Shown piece by piece: positions 1-8,733 of a stretch of 34,617 nt of DNA (position 1 is the stretch's first letter; every line of letters begins with the position of its first letter). Made by a program: the position numbers and the translations under genes. The notes beneath the pieces are model-generated. The model was given only the letters and a program-made list of their open reading frames with translations, was not told where the DNA came from and did no database searches. Origin of the DNA: Bacillus andreraoultii (GTDB lineage: Bacteria > Bacillota > Bacilli > Bacillales > Caldibacillaceae); contig NZ_LN868936.1 in the NCBI RefSeq assembly GCF_001244735.1, forward strand, positions 377,562 to 412,178, read 5' to 3'.

Positions 1-280
1 TTCGCCTCTTTTTTCGGTTCTGGGTTGTATTGAATATTCAGTAAACATTAAAATGTTTTACCCCCAACAGAGAGAAGAATCAGGAGAAAAGACTGAATAG
101 GCCATGAAAATTTCCCAAAAAAGCATGGAATTATATTGGATGAAAGTTGAGGTTATCTTCAGTGCTTACTCTTTATTCCTCCCTCCTCTTTCCTCCACTA
201 TCCTTATTGGACAAGGGATTGAACGGACTTCTTAACTTTTTGGTTAAAAAGAAAAAAGACTGGACCTGTTATTGATCCAG
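1..280. repeat. Terminal redundancy, first copy (circle closure)
   Basis: Bases 1-280 are identical to 34338-34617, the last 280 bases of the window. Such exact end redundancy is what a circular molecule gives when its assembly runs past its own start. The unique circle is 34,337 bp. A real 280-bp direct repeat at the ends of a linear molecule is possible but less likely. The stretch contains no gene. Confidence 0.9.
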
Positions 281-415
281 CCTGAATTTATATTGATTTG
301 CGATTGGGAAATAATCCGAAACAACCTTGATACATACTATTCTCCCGCTCCCTTTCCACCCACGTTTCTCCCCCCAGGTTCAAACTTTTTAGCAGGAGGG
401 AAGAACTTTTTAGTT
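207..415 (+). repeat. Diverged direct repeat, copy A
   Basis: About 210 bp that aligns with 33467-33672 in the same orientation. The best part is 211-300: an AAGGGATTGA start, TTAAC...GTTAAAAAG, then TTATTGATCCAGCCTGAA and TATATTGATTT are shared with few changes. Similarity continues more weakly through GCGATTGG to a GGAAGAAC motif. No ORF is conserved, so it is probably a cis-acting element. The two copies flank the 87-residue gene at 33713-33976 on the circle. Confidence 0.6.
344..375 (-). other. Near-consensus G-quadruplex motif
   Basis: Read on the minus strand there are four G tracts (6, 3, 3 and 3 G) separated by 8, 6 and 3 bases. One loop is a base longer than the usual 7-base limit. 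It lies inside direct repeat A and upstream of an inverted-repeat arm, in an otherwise AT-rich sequence. Copy B of the repeat has lost these tracts. Folding is inferred only. Confidence 0.4.
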
Positions 416-437
416 GAGGTTCAAGGATTTTAGTTGG
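396..437. repeat. Interrupted inverted repeat, right arm
   Basis: Two blocks, GAGGGAAGAACTTTTTAG (396-413) and AAGGATTTTAGTTGG (423-437), are exact reverse complements of 34308-34325 and 34220-34234. On the circle the arms face each other across the junction, with the outer block pairing outside the inner one. The gap between blocks is 9 bases here and 73 bases in the other arm. AACTTTTTAG also occurs directly repeated at about 385. Confidence 0.7.
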
Positions 438-447
438 GAGATATAAT
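420..447 (+). promoter_or_regulatory. Possible promoter for the 94-residue gene
   Basis: A perfect -10 TATAAT at 442-447 lies 16 bases after a poor -35 TTCAAG at 420-425. It is the best sigma-A-like candidate upstream of the gene at 543, leaving a leader of about 90 bases. The weak -35 makes this uncertain. Apart from this and the repeats, I see nothing else in 1-542. Confidence 0.3.
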
Positions 448-542
448 AGAAATAAGAAGAATAACAAATATGGAATTGAAAGAAGAGACTTTATTTATTA
501 TCATAAAATGGTATTGACTATTTCATCAAAGGGTGTGGAATT

Positions 543-827
543 ATGGCTAAGATTGTTTACGTAAAAAGTTCTCGTGGTTCTGATATTTATGAGATTGGTG
601 ATTATGAAATCCGTATTCCAGAGAAGGTACAGTACAGTTTTAGAACTAATCAAAATGAGCCTTACACTGAAGAAGAAGGAGTTATGTTATCTCACAAGAC
701 TATTACCATCAAAAATAAGCTAACAGAAGCAAAGACAACAAAAAGATGTTATCAATCAGATGATATTCTTGTTGAAGAACTTGAGGCTGACTTTAATACC
801 AATCAAAAGCAATTTAAGTGGGTTTAA
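543..827 (+). CDS. Hypothetical protein, 94 residues
   Basis: I do not recognise this family. The ATG is preceded by AAAGGGTG at 8 bases, a good ribosome site. The product is small and soluble, mixed in charge, with no signal peptide or membrane segment. Its middle is rich in Thr and Lys (ITIKNKLTEAKTTKR), and it ends in Lys-Trp-Val. It stands alone on the plus strand between the repeat-rich junction zone and the convergent kinase gene, and shares a bidirectional terminator with that gene. The AT-rich leader may hold its promoter. A plasmid maintenance or regulatory role would be guesswork. Confidence 0.6.
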   Translation: MAKIVYVKSSRGSDIYEIGDYEIRIPEKVQYSFRTNQNEPYTEEEGVMLSHKTITIKNKLTEAKTTKRCYQSDDILVEELEADFNTNQKQFKWV

Positions 828-837
828 TAAAATCAAA

Positions 838-866
838 AAGGACCCCTTGGGTCCATATATTTTTTA
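838..866. terminator. Bidirectional intrinsic terminator
   Basis: GGACCC (840-845), loop CTT, GGGTCC (849-854). A T run follows on the plus side, and a run of As precedes it, giving TTTTT on the minus strand. It sits between convergent genes (543-827 plus, 901-2088 minus) and would end both. Confidence 0.85.
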
Positions 867-900
867 TATAATTCATATATGAAATTAATTACGTAAACTT

Positions 901-2088
901 TCAACTAATATATTTGATAATCTCTTGGAATGACTTAAGAACCTCTTCAGCATTGTTGTACCTATCATCTATATTATCTGAAATTCCCTTCATTATAAAT
1001 TCTTTGAACTCCTCACTCTTAAAAGAATCTATTTTTATTTTTCCAGTCATAACAAAATAGATTAATCTCGTAATGGCGTAAGTTTCATGACGAATCTCAT
1101 AATTGGAAAAGCCAATAATCTCCAACTTAGGGTCATTCAACGAACCTTTAAATTCAGTATTAATAGAAGTAAGCGTACTATCTTTTGTCTTTACCAGTCC
1201 AAAATCTGAAATTTTTATTACATTTAATCCACCATCATACTTTTTTATCAAAACATTTCTTGTACTAACATCCCTATGCAGCACTCCTTTACCGTTAATG
1301 TAAATAAACGCCTTTAAGATTTGCTTAACCAATCCAATTCTTTCAATTGCAGATAAATTCCCATTATTGGCAGTAATATATTGATCTAGTGTTTCATCTG
1401 CATATTCCATTATATACTGATGGTTTTCCTCGTTATAATGGAAGACTTCGATAACATAAGGTGAATTTAATTTTTTCATTTCCTCAAATTCAAGTCTAAA
1501 TCTCTCATACTCTTTTTCGGTCAGATTTTTGTATGCTTTTTTAACAGCAAACGTTCTGTTATAATATTCATCTTTATATTTATGTACACTAGCATAAGAA
1601 CCATTACCTATGGGCTTAGTCGGAAACAAGACTTTTTTCCTCGATCTTGGTATAGAAACGATTGATTGGAGGAAAAAGATTGGTTCATTTTCTATTAAAT
1701 TAATCTTTTCAAAACCTTGTGGTATCTGGCTACCTCCACTCGATTGTAAAAAGGTATCACACTCATTCAATATTTTTTTATAATATGGAATTAAATCAAA
1801 GTTGTAGTCTGTGTTTTTCAAGTTGGATTGAACTGTCTTAACTTCTTCACTTAAATACATCAAGTCCCTGCTCTCATGTGCATTATAGTGTCCATTGGAA
1901 AGTCTTCCGTTTAGATATTTGAATAAACGATTTATCTCAAAATGGATTAGTGAAAAAAAATTTTTCAAATTATTAGGTATATCATCATAAAAATCTATGT
2001 ATCTATTTATATTTTCCTCACCAAATCTCTCAATCATATCCTTCATCTTATTCTTTAAATATATTGAATTTCTGTCTTTAACAAGCAC
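901..2088 (-). CDS. Soluble Ser/Thr-type protein kinase with novel N-terminal region
   Basis: A 395-residue eukaryotic-like kinase. Visible motifs are the glycine loop GNGSYASV (161-168), the ATP lysine in AVKK (183), the catalytic loop HRDVSTRN (271-278), and DFG (295-297). The usual APE is replaced by a SLNDPKLE segment, so the activation region is atypical. Residues 1-150 are helical, lack a membrane segment and match nothing I know. There is no PASTA or transmembrane part, so this is not a PrkC-type sensor. The GTG start has a GGGGGAA ribosome site 9 bases upstream. It follows the DUF5677-like gene by about 70 bases on the same strand, suggesting one operon next to the Tn7-like genes. A defence or dormancy function, as for phage-defence kinase Stk2, is inference. 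Confidence 0.85.
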   Translation of the reverse strand: MLVKDRNSIYLKNKMKDMIERFGEENINRYIDFYDDIPNNLKNFFSLIHFEINRLFKYLNGRLSNGHYNAHESRDLMYLSEEVKTVQSNLKNTDYNFDLIPYYKKILNECDTFLQSSGGSQIPQGFEKINLIENEPIFFLQSIVSIPRSRKKVLFPTKPIGNGSYASVHKYKDEYYNRTFAVKKAYKNLTEKEYERFRLEFEEMKKLNSPYVIEVFHYNEENHQYIMEYADETLDQYITANNGNLSAIERIGLVKQILKAFIYINGKGVLHRDVSTRNVLIKKYDGGLNVIKISDFGLVKTKDSTLTSINTEFKGSLNDPKLEIIGFSNYEIRHETYAITRLIYFVMTGKIKIDSFKSEEFKEFIMKGISDNIDDRYNNAEEVLKSFQEIIKYIS

Positions 2089-2157
2089 CTCTTAATTCCC
2101 CCTTCAGTTTATCCCAAGATTTGGTATTAGAAAAACATTGTTAAAATAAATAATATA

Positions 2158-3003
2158 TTACTTCTTCAGTATGTTTTTTCTCAGCCAATTTTGGATATTA
2201 TCTTTCTCCTCTGGTATGAAGAAGTTTATAAACTCAACTAGAGACTTCACACCTAGGCTTCTGGAAAATTGCAACACAAGTTCAGGATTATCATAAACCC
2301 TAAGATTTTTAAGGTAAGCGGTCCCATTAACATTTTCTATCTGGTGTAAAATATTTGTAGTATGTACTTGATTTGAAAAAAGATTGTATAGTGTCAGATA
2401 TTCAACTAGATAACCATATTTTTTCGAAAGTTCTCTCAAGCTCTTCGGTCCCTTAAATAAGCTATACCATTTTGGGTGTTTTTGCCCCTTTTTATTTATC
2501 AAATATCTCCACTCAATCTTAATGTTATTATATTCCTCCCTTTGTAAACTATTGAAAATCTTCTCTCTCTCAATTTTCATTTTTTTAATTTCCCCATTAT
2601 TATTTTCAATCCCCATGAATCTCCTGACTTTCTTTCCATCCTCTTTTGGGGTTAGTAGCAAATCCGCTAGATGGAGTTTGTCCTGAAGATATGAGTAATG
2701 ATAAGATAAGGCCCTTACCTTTGGGTTTCCAATAGGGTCAACTATATATAGAAAGTACAAGATGTTTTCAAATAAATCCCTATTTATTGATTCTGCTGCT
2801 TTTTCAGATTCATTTTCTAACAAAATAAAAATTGCATCTAGCTTCTCTATTATCTTTCTATACAATAGCATTGTTATCGTTAGATAATCTGGAACTACGC
2901 CGTACTTTTTTGATAGTTCCTTTGCAGCTAGGTCGAATACCTCTAGCTGTTTCTGTATTATTAGGCCAATCTTATCTAAATCAGTATCTATTTTTGCCAC
3001 CAC
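2158..3003 (-). CDS. DUF5677-like protein
   Basis: A mostly helical protein whose first third resembles DUF5677: a long helix, then the motif SINRDLFENILYFLYI with the R-x3-E pattern and an aromatic helix after it. No function is known for the family. The open frame extends to a GTG at 3036 that has no ribosome site. GTG codons at 3003 and 3000 lie just after AAGAGGTGA with good spacing, so I prefer about 281 residues. It is the first gene of a likely two-gene unit with the kinase at 901-2088. DUF5677 proteins often occur in accessory islands, which fits a cargo position beside tniQ, but that is context rather than proof. Confidence 0.7.
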   Translation of the reverse strand: MVAKIDTDLDKIGLIIQKQLEVFDLAAKELSKKYGVVPDYLTITMLLYRKIIEKLDAIFILLENESEKAAESINRDLFENILYFLYIVDPIGNPKVRALSYHYSYLQDKLHLADLLLTPKEDGKKVRRFMGIENNNGEIKKMKIEREKIFNSLQREEYNNIKIEWRYLINKKGQKHPKWYSLFKGPKSLRELSKKYGYLVEYLTLYNLFSNQVHTTNILHQIENVNGTAYLKNLRVYDNPELVLQFSRSLGVKSLVEFINFFIPEEKDNIQNWLRKNILKK

Positions 3004-3097
3004 TGTCACTTCACCTCTTAGTTTACCTTTAACCACATAGTTTTAAGTATTTAGATATATTATATCTTATTTTAAATTTACGCTACATAAGCAAATA

Positions 3098-3118
3098 AAG
3101 GTACCCATTGGATACCTT
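3098..3118 (-). terminator. Terminator after tniQ
   Basis: A 9-bp stem with one G-U pair (AAGGTATCC, 3-base loop, GGGTACCTT on the minus strand) followed by TATTTG. It lies 18 bases past the tniQ stop, closing the transposition operon and separating it from the DUF5677-like gene downstream. Confidence 0.7.
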
Positions 3119-3135
3119 CGTCAAAATTTATACTT

Positions 3136-4986
3136 TTAATCAATACATTTGGATATGATTTCATGTACTTCATGATAAAATTCGGATTTTATCCTTGCCT
3201 TTTTTAACACTTTCCAGACCTTTATTTCTTCTCCCGCTCCCTTCATTTCCTTAATAACATTTCGAACTCTTCTTTTCCGAAACTCTTCCTCCGATTCCTT
3301 AACCTTTTCTATAAAACACTTTGTTTTCGGCATTTTGTCCAAATGTTGTTCAAGTAGATCCCTTTTTCCAATGCTATCTCCTAAACTCTTGATGGTGATT
3401 CTTATCATTTTCTCTTTATTGTTTTTTAGTTTCTCAAAAGCCTCCTGAACCAGCAAAAGAATCTCATCGTCTCTTTCATACCAATCTACTCTTTTGTTCG
3501 TTATCTGTTTCCTCACCAAGGTAGGAGAGTTGCTATTTAACCATTCACGGTCATTCCTATAGAGAAAGGCATATGTTGCAGGGCTTATTTTCCTTAGTTG
3601 AGTCTTAGAAGAATTCGGATGGCACTTCTGTAGTTCCAACCATTCTCTACGGTGTTTATTAGTATCTTTCCCTTTCTTCTGTGAAATATCTTCATGTTGT
3701 CGCTCACTTACACCTCTTAATTCCTTTTCGTATTTAATCACTGTATTTGTATCAACTTTAAGTGTTCGAGCAATTTCACGATAACTTAGTCCTTGATCTA
3801 ATAAAACCCGTAGTTTATCTTTCCAAACTGAACCGAATTCCATTACCCTAGTATATTTGCATCGGTCTTCATCAGCTTTGTCTACCCCTTTCCTTGTATA
3901 AGAAAAACCACAAATTGAACAAGTAAACCTTCCAATTGGCTTCTTTGTTTTTTCACAGCTTCTGATAGTTATTTCCTGAATAACATCCTTTTTATAGTGT
4001 CTGCAAACAGTGTTTAAACATGGCCAATTTGGTAATCCGAAAGGTTGAAAGGGTAGATTATTTTGAAAAATATCCGTTACACTCAACTGTAAAAATTTCA
4101 ACAACAAGACATGATAATACGGATGAAATGTTTTTCGATGTTTTCTAGTAATGTTAGATAACCATGAGTTGGATCCACTTGATTGCAGATTGCAATGTAA
4201 ATCTTGTAAAAATCTATCAGAATAGAATTCTTTGAAATCCATTTGCAACTTTTCCTGATGTACGTATCCGTTTATACTTGCATATCCCTTTTCTATTAAA
4301 TGTTTACGATAAAATTCAGTATAATGCGTAAAGGAAAAGTGCGTATCTAATGTGTTGTTCAATAAAAAATTAATTTCTTTTATTATTTCTTCATATATGT
4401 TTTCGTTATTAATTACGTCTTTTACATTAAATAAATCACAGTTTTCTAATGTTGGAACATCATAGATATGTTTATTTGACTGAATGATTGGCACAGTACT
4501 TTCTTTTATCCATACTTGATGTTTACAACAAATAAAATTTCCTGGTAATTGATGAATTCGATGCCAATACAGCTCACCATATTGGTTAAGGTCTTCTTTA
4601 AAACATATTGGACAATACTTAAAGTATTTATTTTGCGGGATTGCACTTGCCATCAAACCTGATTGCATAAAAATTTTCCCACCATTATCACTTATCATCG
4701 CTTCGTATATACTATTTGCTTTTTCATCAGGAAGAAATGCTGTATACAATGGAAACATTGTGTGGTTTTTAATAAGCATTTGTTCGTTTAGGGTTGTATT
4801 TTTTGGCAAACGTTCCGCTAATAATCCTATTCCAGAAGGCAACATTACCGATGCAGATGCTGTTTTTCTTCCAAATAAATCCTCCATTGTATGTTTCAAA
4901 AAGAAATTTCCAGAGCGAACATGATACCTTGCAAAAACACTATACAGGATTTCATCTGGATAGGGTGTTGGGAATTGGACAATCAT
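3136..4986 (-). CDS. tniQ: TniQ/TnsD-like target selector
   Basis: A 616-residue TnsD-type protein. It opens with the TniQ signature (PTPYPDEILYSVFARYH) and has a first zinc site, C125-x2-C128 with H142/H145 and C153/C154-x-H156. A second zinc site is C323-x4-C-x-H330 paired with C356-x2-C359-GF, typical of the TnsD C-terminal half. A helix-turn-helix follows at about 393-420 (LSYREIARTLKVDTNTVIKY). In Tn7, TnsD binds a fixed chromosomal site and recruits TnsC. The length argues for sequence-specific targeting rather than the short TniQ of CRISPR-linked elements. Its ATG overlaps the tnsC stop by 4 bases, so translation is probably coupled. The attachment site recognised cannot be told from here. 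Confidence 0.9.
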   Translation of the reverse strand: MIVQFPTPYPDEILYSVFARYHVRSGNFFLKHTMEDLFGRKTASASVMLPSGIGLLAERLPKNTTLNEQMLIKNHTMFPLYTAFLPDEKANSIYEAMISDNGGKIFMQSGLMASAIPQNKYFKYCPICFKEDLNQYGELYWHRIHQLPGNFICCKHQVWIKESTVPIIQSNKHIYDVPTLENCDLFNVKDVINNENIYEEIIKEINFLLNNTLDTHFSFTHYTEFYRKHLIEKGYASINGYVHQEKLQMDFKEFYSDRFLQDLHCNLQSSGSNSWLSNITRKHRKTFHPYYHVLLLKFLQLSVTDIFQNNLPFQPFGLPNWPCLNTVCRHYKKDVIQEITIRSCEKTKKPIGRFTCSICGFSYTRKGVDKADEDRCKYTRVMEFGSVWKDKLRVLLDQGLSYREIARTLKVDTNTVIKYEKELRGVSERQHEDISQKKGKDTNKHRREWLELQKCHPNSSKTQLRKISPATYAFLYRNDREWLNSNSPTLVRKQITNKRVDWYERDDEILLLVQEAFEKLKNNKEKMIRITIKSLGDSIGKRDLLEQHLDKMPKTKCFIEKVKESEEEFRKRRVRNVIKEMKGAGEEIKVWKVLKKARIKSEFYHEVHEIISKCID

Positions 4987-6599
4987 AAGGTAACACCATG
5001 TATAGAATAATCACTTTTTATTAGGTCAGCATTAAGTAATGATTCATATGCAGAAATTTGTTCTTCTTTACCTTTTTGAATTATTACTCGTAAATCATTT
5101 GCATCTTCTTCAATTTCGTTATTTCCACTTTCGTTTAACATTGAAAATGCCATTTGAACTAACACTGATAACTCCAAAGTTCCGCTTTTCGATAAAATCT
5201 TTTGTACAGTCTCATTTGCAAGATTGTTATTAAACCCTAACATTTCTAGTCTAAAAACAGCTTCATTTATGAGCTTGGACTCGTCACTTTTTCTTTGTAC
5301 TCCTTGTTGAAGCGATTTCAATATCTGTTGTTTATCCGTAGATTCAATTTTCTCTTGTTTAAAATACTCTTTTATATCAGGAATAACCAAGTCATCATAA
5401 TCGGATAACCTTGAATAATTTTTACTTCTTAACGCCTGTAACATTGGTTGAACCATTTTTAAATCTTCCTCTGCTACCAGCTTTATAAGTTTTGGTGTTA
5501 TCCTTTCTTTTCCCGTAATAATAGCTCTATGTTGAACCATCATGAACAATTTGATTGCAATATCTGCAATCCCTTGACTTACCTCGTACATTAGGGCAGA
5601 CAGTTCATCAGTATGTTCGACATCTTCTTTTGTCCATTGGTATTGCCACATTCCTTGGATGAAAAGATCCCAAACTGCATCCTTTTCTAACCGGTCCCAA
5701 AATACGCTCCCCATATTTGTATTTCTTCTCGCCTGTCGAAATTGTGATTGTAAAACGTCCATAGCTTTAGGAGTACCAACCATTATAAGAGGGATGTTAA
5801 TTGTATTAATCAGTGCCGTAAAAAAATTCAACACTTGAACGGAATTAGAATTTTTCATCCCTTTCAAATGCTGCAATTCATCAATTAGCAAGACCCCCAA
5901 GTTAATTGACTTTGCTATTTGAGCCATTATTGGCATAAGTTGACTTGTTGACAATCGGCTATTTGCATATCTGTTAAAATAACTCGTCCCCAACAACAAA
6001 TCCACTTGGTACATAAAATCAAAAATTATTGTTTTTACAGAGCCATCAAACGGAGTCTCTATTTTTAAAAATGTTACCTGATATTGATTTAAGGGCTTAC
6101 CTTTATAATCAACATGTGAAATAACCTGTGGCATCATTTGTAAAATTCTCTGCATGGTTCGTGTCTTTCCAACACCTGAAACCCCCACTATACTTAGGGT
6201 TTGTCCCGTCTGAATCAATGAGTAATCAAGTTTGCCTTCTTTTATGTTATTCCAGTTATCAACAAATCCCTGTGTATATTCCTTTGTTAATGGATTGCGG
6301 TGAATATATCCCGCTCTAATCAAACGTGATATAGACGATTCTATCGTTAAATGTATGGGTATAGGTTGAAAATAATGAAGTAATCTCAGGATTAAATGAA
6401 CTCGTTTATAATTTTCTAAATTCTTCTCTTCTTTATTGTACGGAGGATAAATAGATAAACGGTCGATTACCTCACTTTGAGAATAAATAGGTGGTAACGC
6501 CTCTATTAAAGGGTTATTTTGGTATTCAATAATATCTGGATGCTGGTTATATTCAGCCATTTGTGCTTTTGTGCCATTTGGAAGATCAATCATTTCCAC
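4983..6599 (-). CDS. tnsC: TnsC AAA+ transposition regulator
   Basis: A 538-residue AAA+ ATPase. Walker A is GVSGVGKT (139-146), Walker B is LLIDE (237-241) followed by LQHL, and a sensor-like IPLIMVGTP lies downstream. TnsC links the target complex formed by TniQ/TnsD to the transposase and sets target choice. The size is close to Tn7 TnsC (555). The frame opens with GTG at 6599, and an in-frame ATG two codons later is an alternative; AAGGAAG lies upstream. The start overlaps the tnsB end by 14 bases and the stop overlaps tniQ by 4, a tightly packed operon. The C-terminal 150 residues are helical and less conserved. Confidence 0.92.
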   Translation of the reverse strand: MEMIDLPNGTKAQMAEYNQHPDIIEYQNNPLIEALPPIYSQSEVIDRLSIYPPYNKEEKNLENYKRVHLILRLLHYFQPIPIHLTIESSISRLIRAGYIHRNPLTKEYTQGFVDNWNNIKEGKLDYSLIQTGQTLSIVGVSGVGKTRTMQRILQMMPQVISHVDYKGKPLNQYQVTFLKIETPFDGSVKTIIFDFMYQVDLLLGTSYFNRYANSRLSTSQLMPIMAQIAKSINLGVLLIDELQHLKGMKNSNSVQVLNFFTALINTINIPLIMVGTPKAMDVLQSQFRQARRNTNMGSVFWDRLEKDAVWDLFIQGMWQYQWTKEDVEHTDELSALMYEVSQGIADIAIKLFMMVQHRAIITGKERITPKLIKLVAEEDLKMVQPMLQALRSKNYSRLSDYDDLVIPDIKEYFKQEKIESTDKQQILKSLQQGVQRKSDESKLINEAVFRLEMLGFNNNLANETVQKILSKSGTLELSVLVQMAFSMLNESGNNEIEEDANDLRVIIQKGKEEQISAYESLLNADLIKSDYSIHGVTL

Positions 6600-8733
6600 T
6601 CTCTAACACTTCCTTTTGCTTTTTAAGAAACATTTCCAACTGCAGGTTTTCATCAAATGAATAGCTCTCATCTTCCTGCAAACGTTTAACTTTAGGTATA
6701 CCATCAGTTGTTCGTCTCTTCATTTCCTTTAAGTTTCGTTCCTGACTGCGGTTTTTTCTTATATCTTTTACATTTTTCTTGACCGATCCGTTTATGGACT
6801 CTATTTTTGATTCTTCTTTTGCCCGCTTAACAATTTCTTCTATTTCTTGTGCTAATTTCACTTGACTATTTAGTTCCTCAGCTTCAAAGTCAGTTTTTTG
6901 TTGTTTCCGATTTTTTCTCAAGTCATGAACCTCATCAATGTTAGCATTTTTAAACATCCCATATTGGTGTTCGACCAATGTACATACATCATATTTGTTT
7001 CGATTAATTCGTATATATATTTTTTCCATACTCTGTGGATCATAATGAATACGGACTTTCCAATTACCTTGAATACGTGCTTTGGAAAACCATCCTTCCT
7101 TCATTGCTAATGTTGAAGAATATAATAACCCTTCAAATAGGATGCCTCTTGGTGTTACTAGACCTTCAGTGCTTGGATAAACGTTACTTCTTATAAATTC
7201 CATAGACACTGTTCTCAATAGCCCCATTCCTCTTTTCAGCCCCCATTTAAAAATTTCTATCGGGATTGGACGAATTTTATCTTCAATCATTTCCTTAGTT
7301 AGTGGATAATTCTGTAGATAATGATGGTTGTTATAATATAAAATACAACGGACCAATATCTGAGAATATTCTTTAACGTTTAAAACACTTTTCTTTCGGT
7401 AATCATGTCCGCCTCGTTTCATGAAGTCTTTATGTACAGCCCCTGGAAGAAACGGCTTAATGTGTTCCTGAACAATGTCAAAATACTTCTCTACAACAGC
7501 CTTTAACTCTGGACGAAAAGATCCGGTATTTTGTATCCGGATATTTAGGTTTTCAGCAATGCTACTCAAATCATTTGAAATCAATTCACTACCTCGGTCA
7601 GCCAAAATAGTATGTGGTAAATATTGAATTGGCCAATCTTCCGATGAGATTTCCATATCAAGCGTCTTTTTACAATATTCCACCTTATCCCCAAAAGTGT
7701 TGGCCAATGCCACTCGGAGTGATTCTCCAGACATATTCTGAATTCCTATACCAACACCGACTATAGCCTGTGAATACTGATCCACTGACAAGTACACAAC
7801 TGGACGACCTATGACTGAATTTCTATCTAGCGAGGAAACTAAATATATATCAGCAATCGTTGCATCTATTGCATATGTGCCAATACCCCCAGAATCTTCC
7901 CTTGAAGAACCAGTTATGGCACGATAGTTTTGTAAAAATTCCCTTCTCCCTTCTCTTTTATGAATTGCATAATCTGGCTCGTACCATTTTCGATACCAGT
8001 AGTAAAATTGATTAAATGAAGGAATTGGTTTTTCAATATCTAAAACTTTTAATTTAGATTTCCCTTTTTCTTTTACAGAAAAATACTCTTTGAGCATTTG
8101 TTGATATGCGTATTTCAATGATGGTTTTGTACGAATAAAGTAGTACTTTTCTAACGATGCTTTAAATATTCTCTTCCATTCATCATTGATCGGTGCTCTC
8201 TTAATAGATGAAGAATAATTAAATGGTCTACCAGCCTTTTTTGAAAAAGTTCGTTCTCTATTCAAGTTCCTTCCGCAATTATAATAATCTGGCAGCAAAG
8301 CATTCTTCACCATTCCTCTTACCCAAAACCGTTTTAAATAATTGCGAATTGTTTTTTTACTGATATTGAATTTTTCACTTGCTTTATTTACTAATCGTCC
8401 TCTTTGTTTTGGAAGGAATATATCAGGAGTAATATAGATAGATTGAATTACTTCCCATGCTTTATCTCGCTTCTCCTTTTCACTCTTAGACAGTTCATCT
8501 TCATCTACTATCACGGTCAATGGATCCTCGGTTACTTTTACAAGTTCCCCGATTTGTAATTTGAATTCTATTTCCTGGATTTCAATTGGATATGGAAACG
8601 TAGGTCTTTTCAAATCCATAAGGTAAATCCAGTGATAATCACTATCAATCCAAATTATCCGTTCAATTTTTTCGGGTTCTTTATTATTTTTCAAAAGTTC
8701 ATTAACTGCCAACCGCTTTATTTCTGTCATCAT
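6586..8733 (-). CDS. tnsB: TnsB DDE transposase
   Basis: A 715-residue member of the TnsB/Mu/IntS transposase group, close to Tn7 TnsB (702). The catalytic triad is visible: D290 in YAIDATIADIY, D379 in ILADRGSELIS and E415 in VVEKYFD. The N-terminal part has a helix-turn-helix (NISKKTIRNYLKRFW, about 123-137), and basic segments follow the core. TnsB binds the transposon ends, cuts the 3' strands and joins them to the target. The start is ATGATG after AGAGGTGA. It overlaps tnsA by 32 bases. With all three acidic residues in place the enzyme should be active. Confidence 0.93.
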   Translation of the reverse strand: MMTEIKRLAVNELLKNNKEPEKIERIIWIDSDYHWIYLMDLKRPTFPYPIEIQEIEFKLQIGELVKVTEDPLTVIVDEDELSKSEKEKRDKAWEVIQSIYITPDIFLPKQRGRLVNKASEKFNISKKTIRNYLKRFWVRGMVKNALLPDYYNCGRNLNRERTFSKKAGRPFNYSSSIKRAPINDEWKRIFKASLEKYYFIRTKPSLKYAYQQMLKEYFSVKEKGKSKLKVLDIEKPIPSFNQFYYWYRKWYEPDYAIHKREGRREFLQNYRAITGSSREDSGGIGTYAIDATIADIYLVSSLDRNSVIGRPVVYLSVDQYSQAIVGVGIGIQNMSGESLRVALANTFGDKVEYCKKTLDMEISSEDWPIQYLPHTILADRGSELISNDLSSIAENLNIRIQNTGSFRPELKAVVEKYFDIVQEHIKPFLPGAVHKDFMKRGGHDYRKKSVLNVKEYSQILVRCILYYNNHHYLQNYPLTKEMIEDKIRPIPIEIFKWGLKRGMGLLRTVSMEFIRSNVYPSTEGLVTPRGILFEGLLYSSTLAMKEGWFSKARIQGNWKVRIHYDPQSMEKIYIRINRNKYDVCTLVEHQYGMFKNANIDEVHDLRKNRKQQKTDFEAEELNSQVKLAQEIEEIVKRAKEESKIESINGSVKKNVKDIRKNRSQERNLKEMKRRTTDGIPKVKRLQEDESYSFDENLQLEMFLKKQKEVLESGND

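Noticed and set aside
1103-1303. Plus-strand ORFs inside minus-strand genes (for example 1103-1303, 2832-3032, 4794-4988, 5039-5233, 6128-6319, 6898-7110, 13721-13975, 26457-26686)
   Set aside because: They are complements of well-supported genes, with no ribosome sites and low-complexity, Phe/Leu/Ser-rich products.
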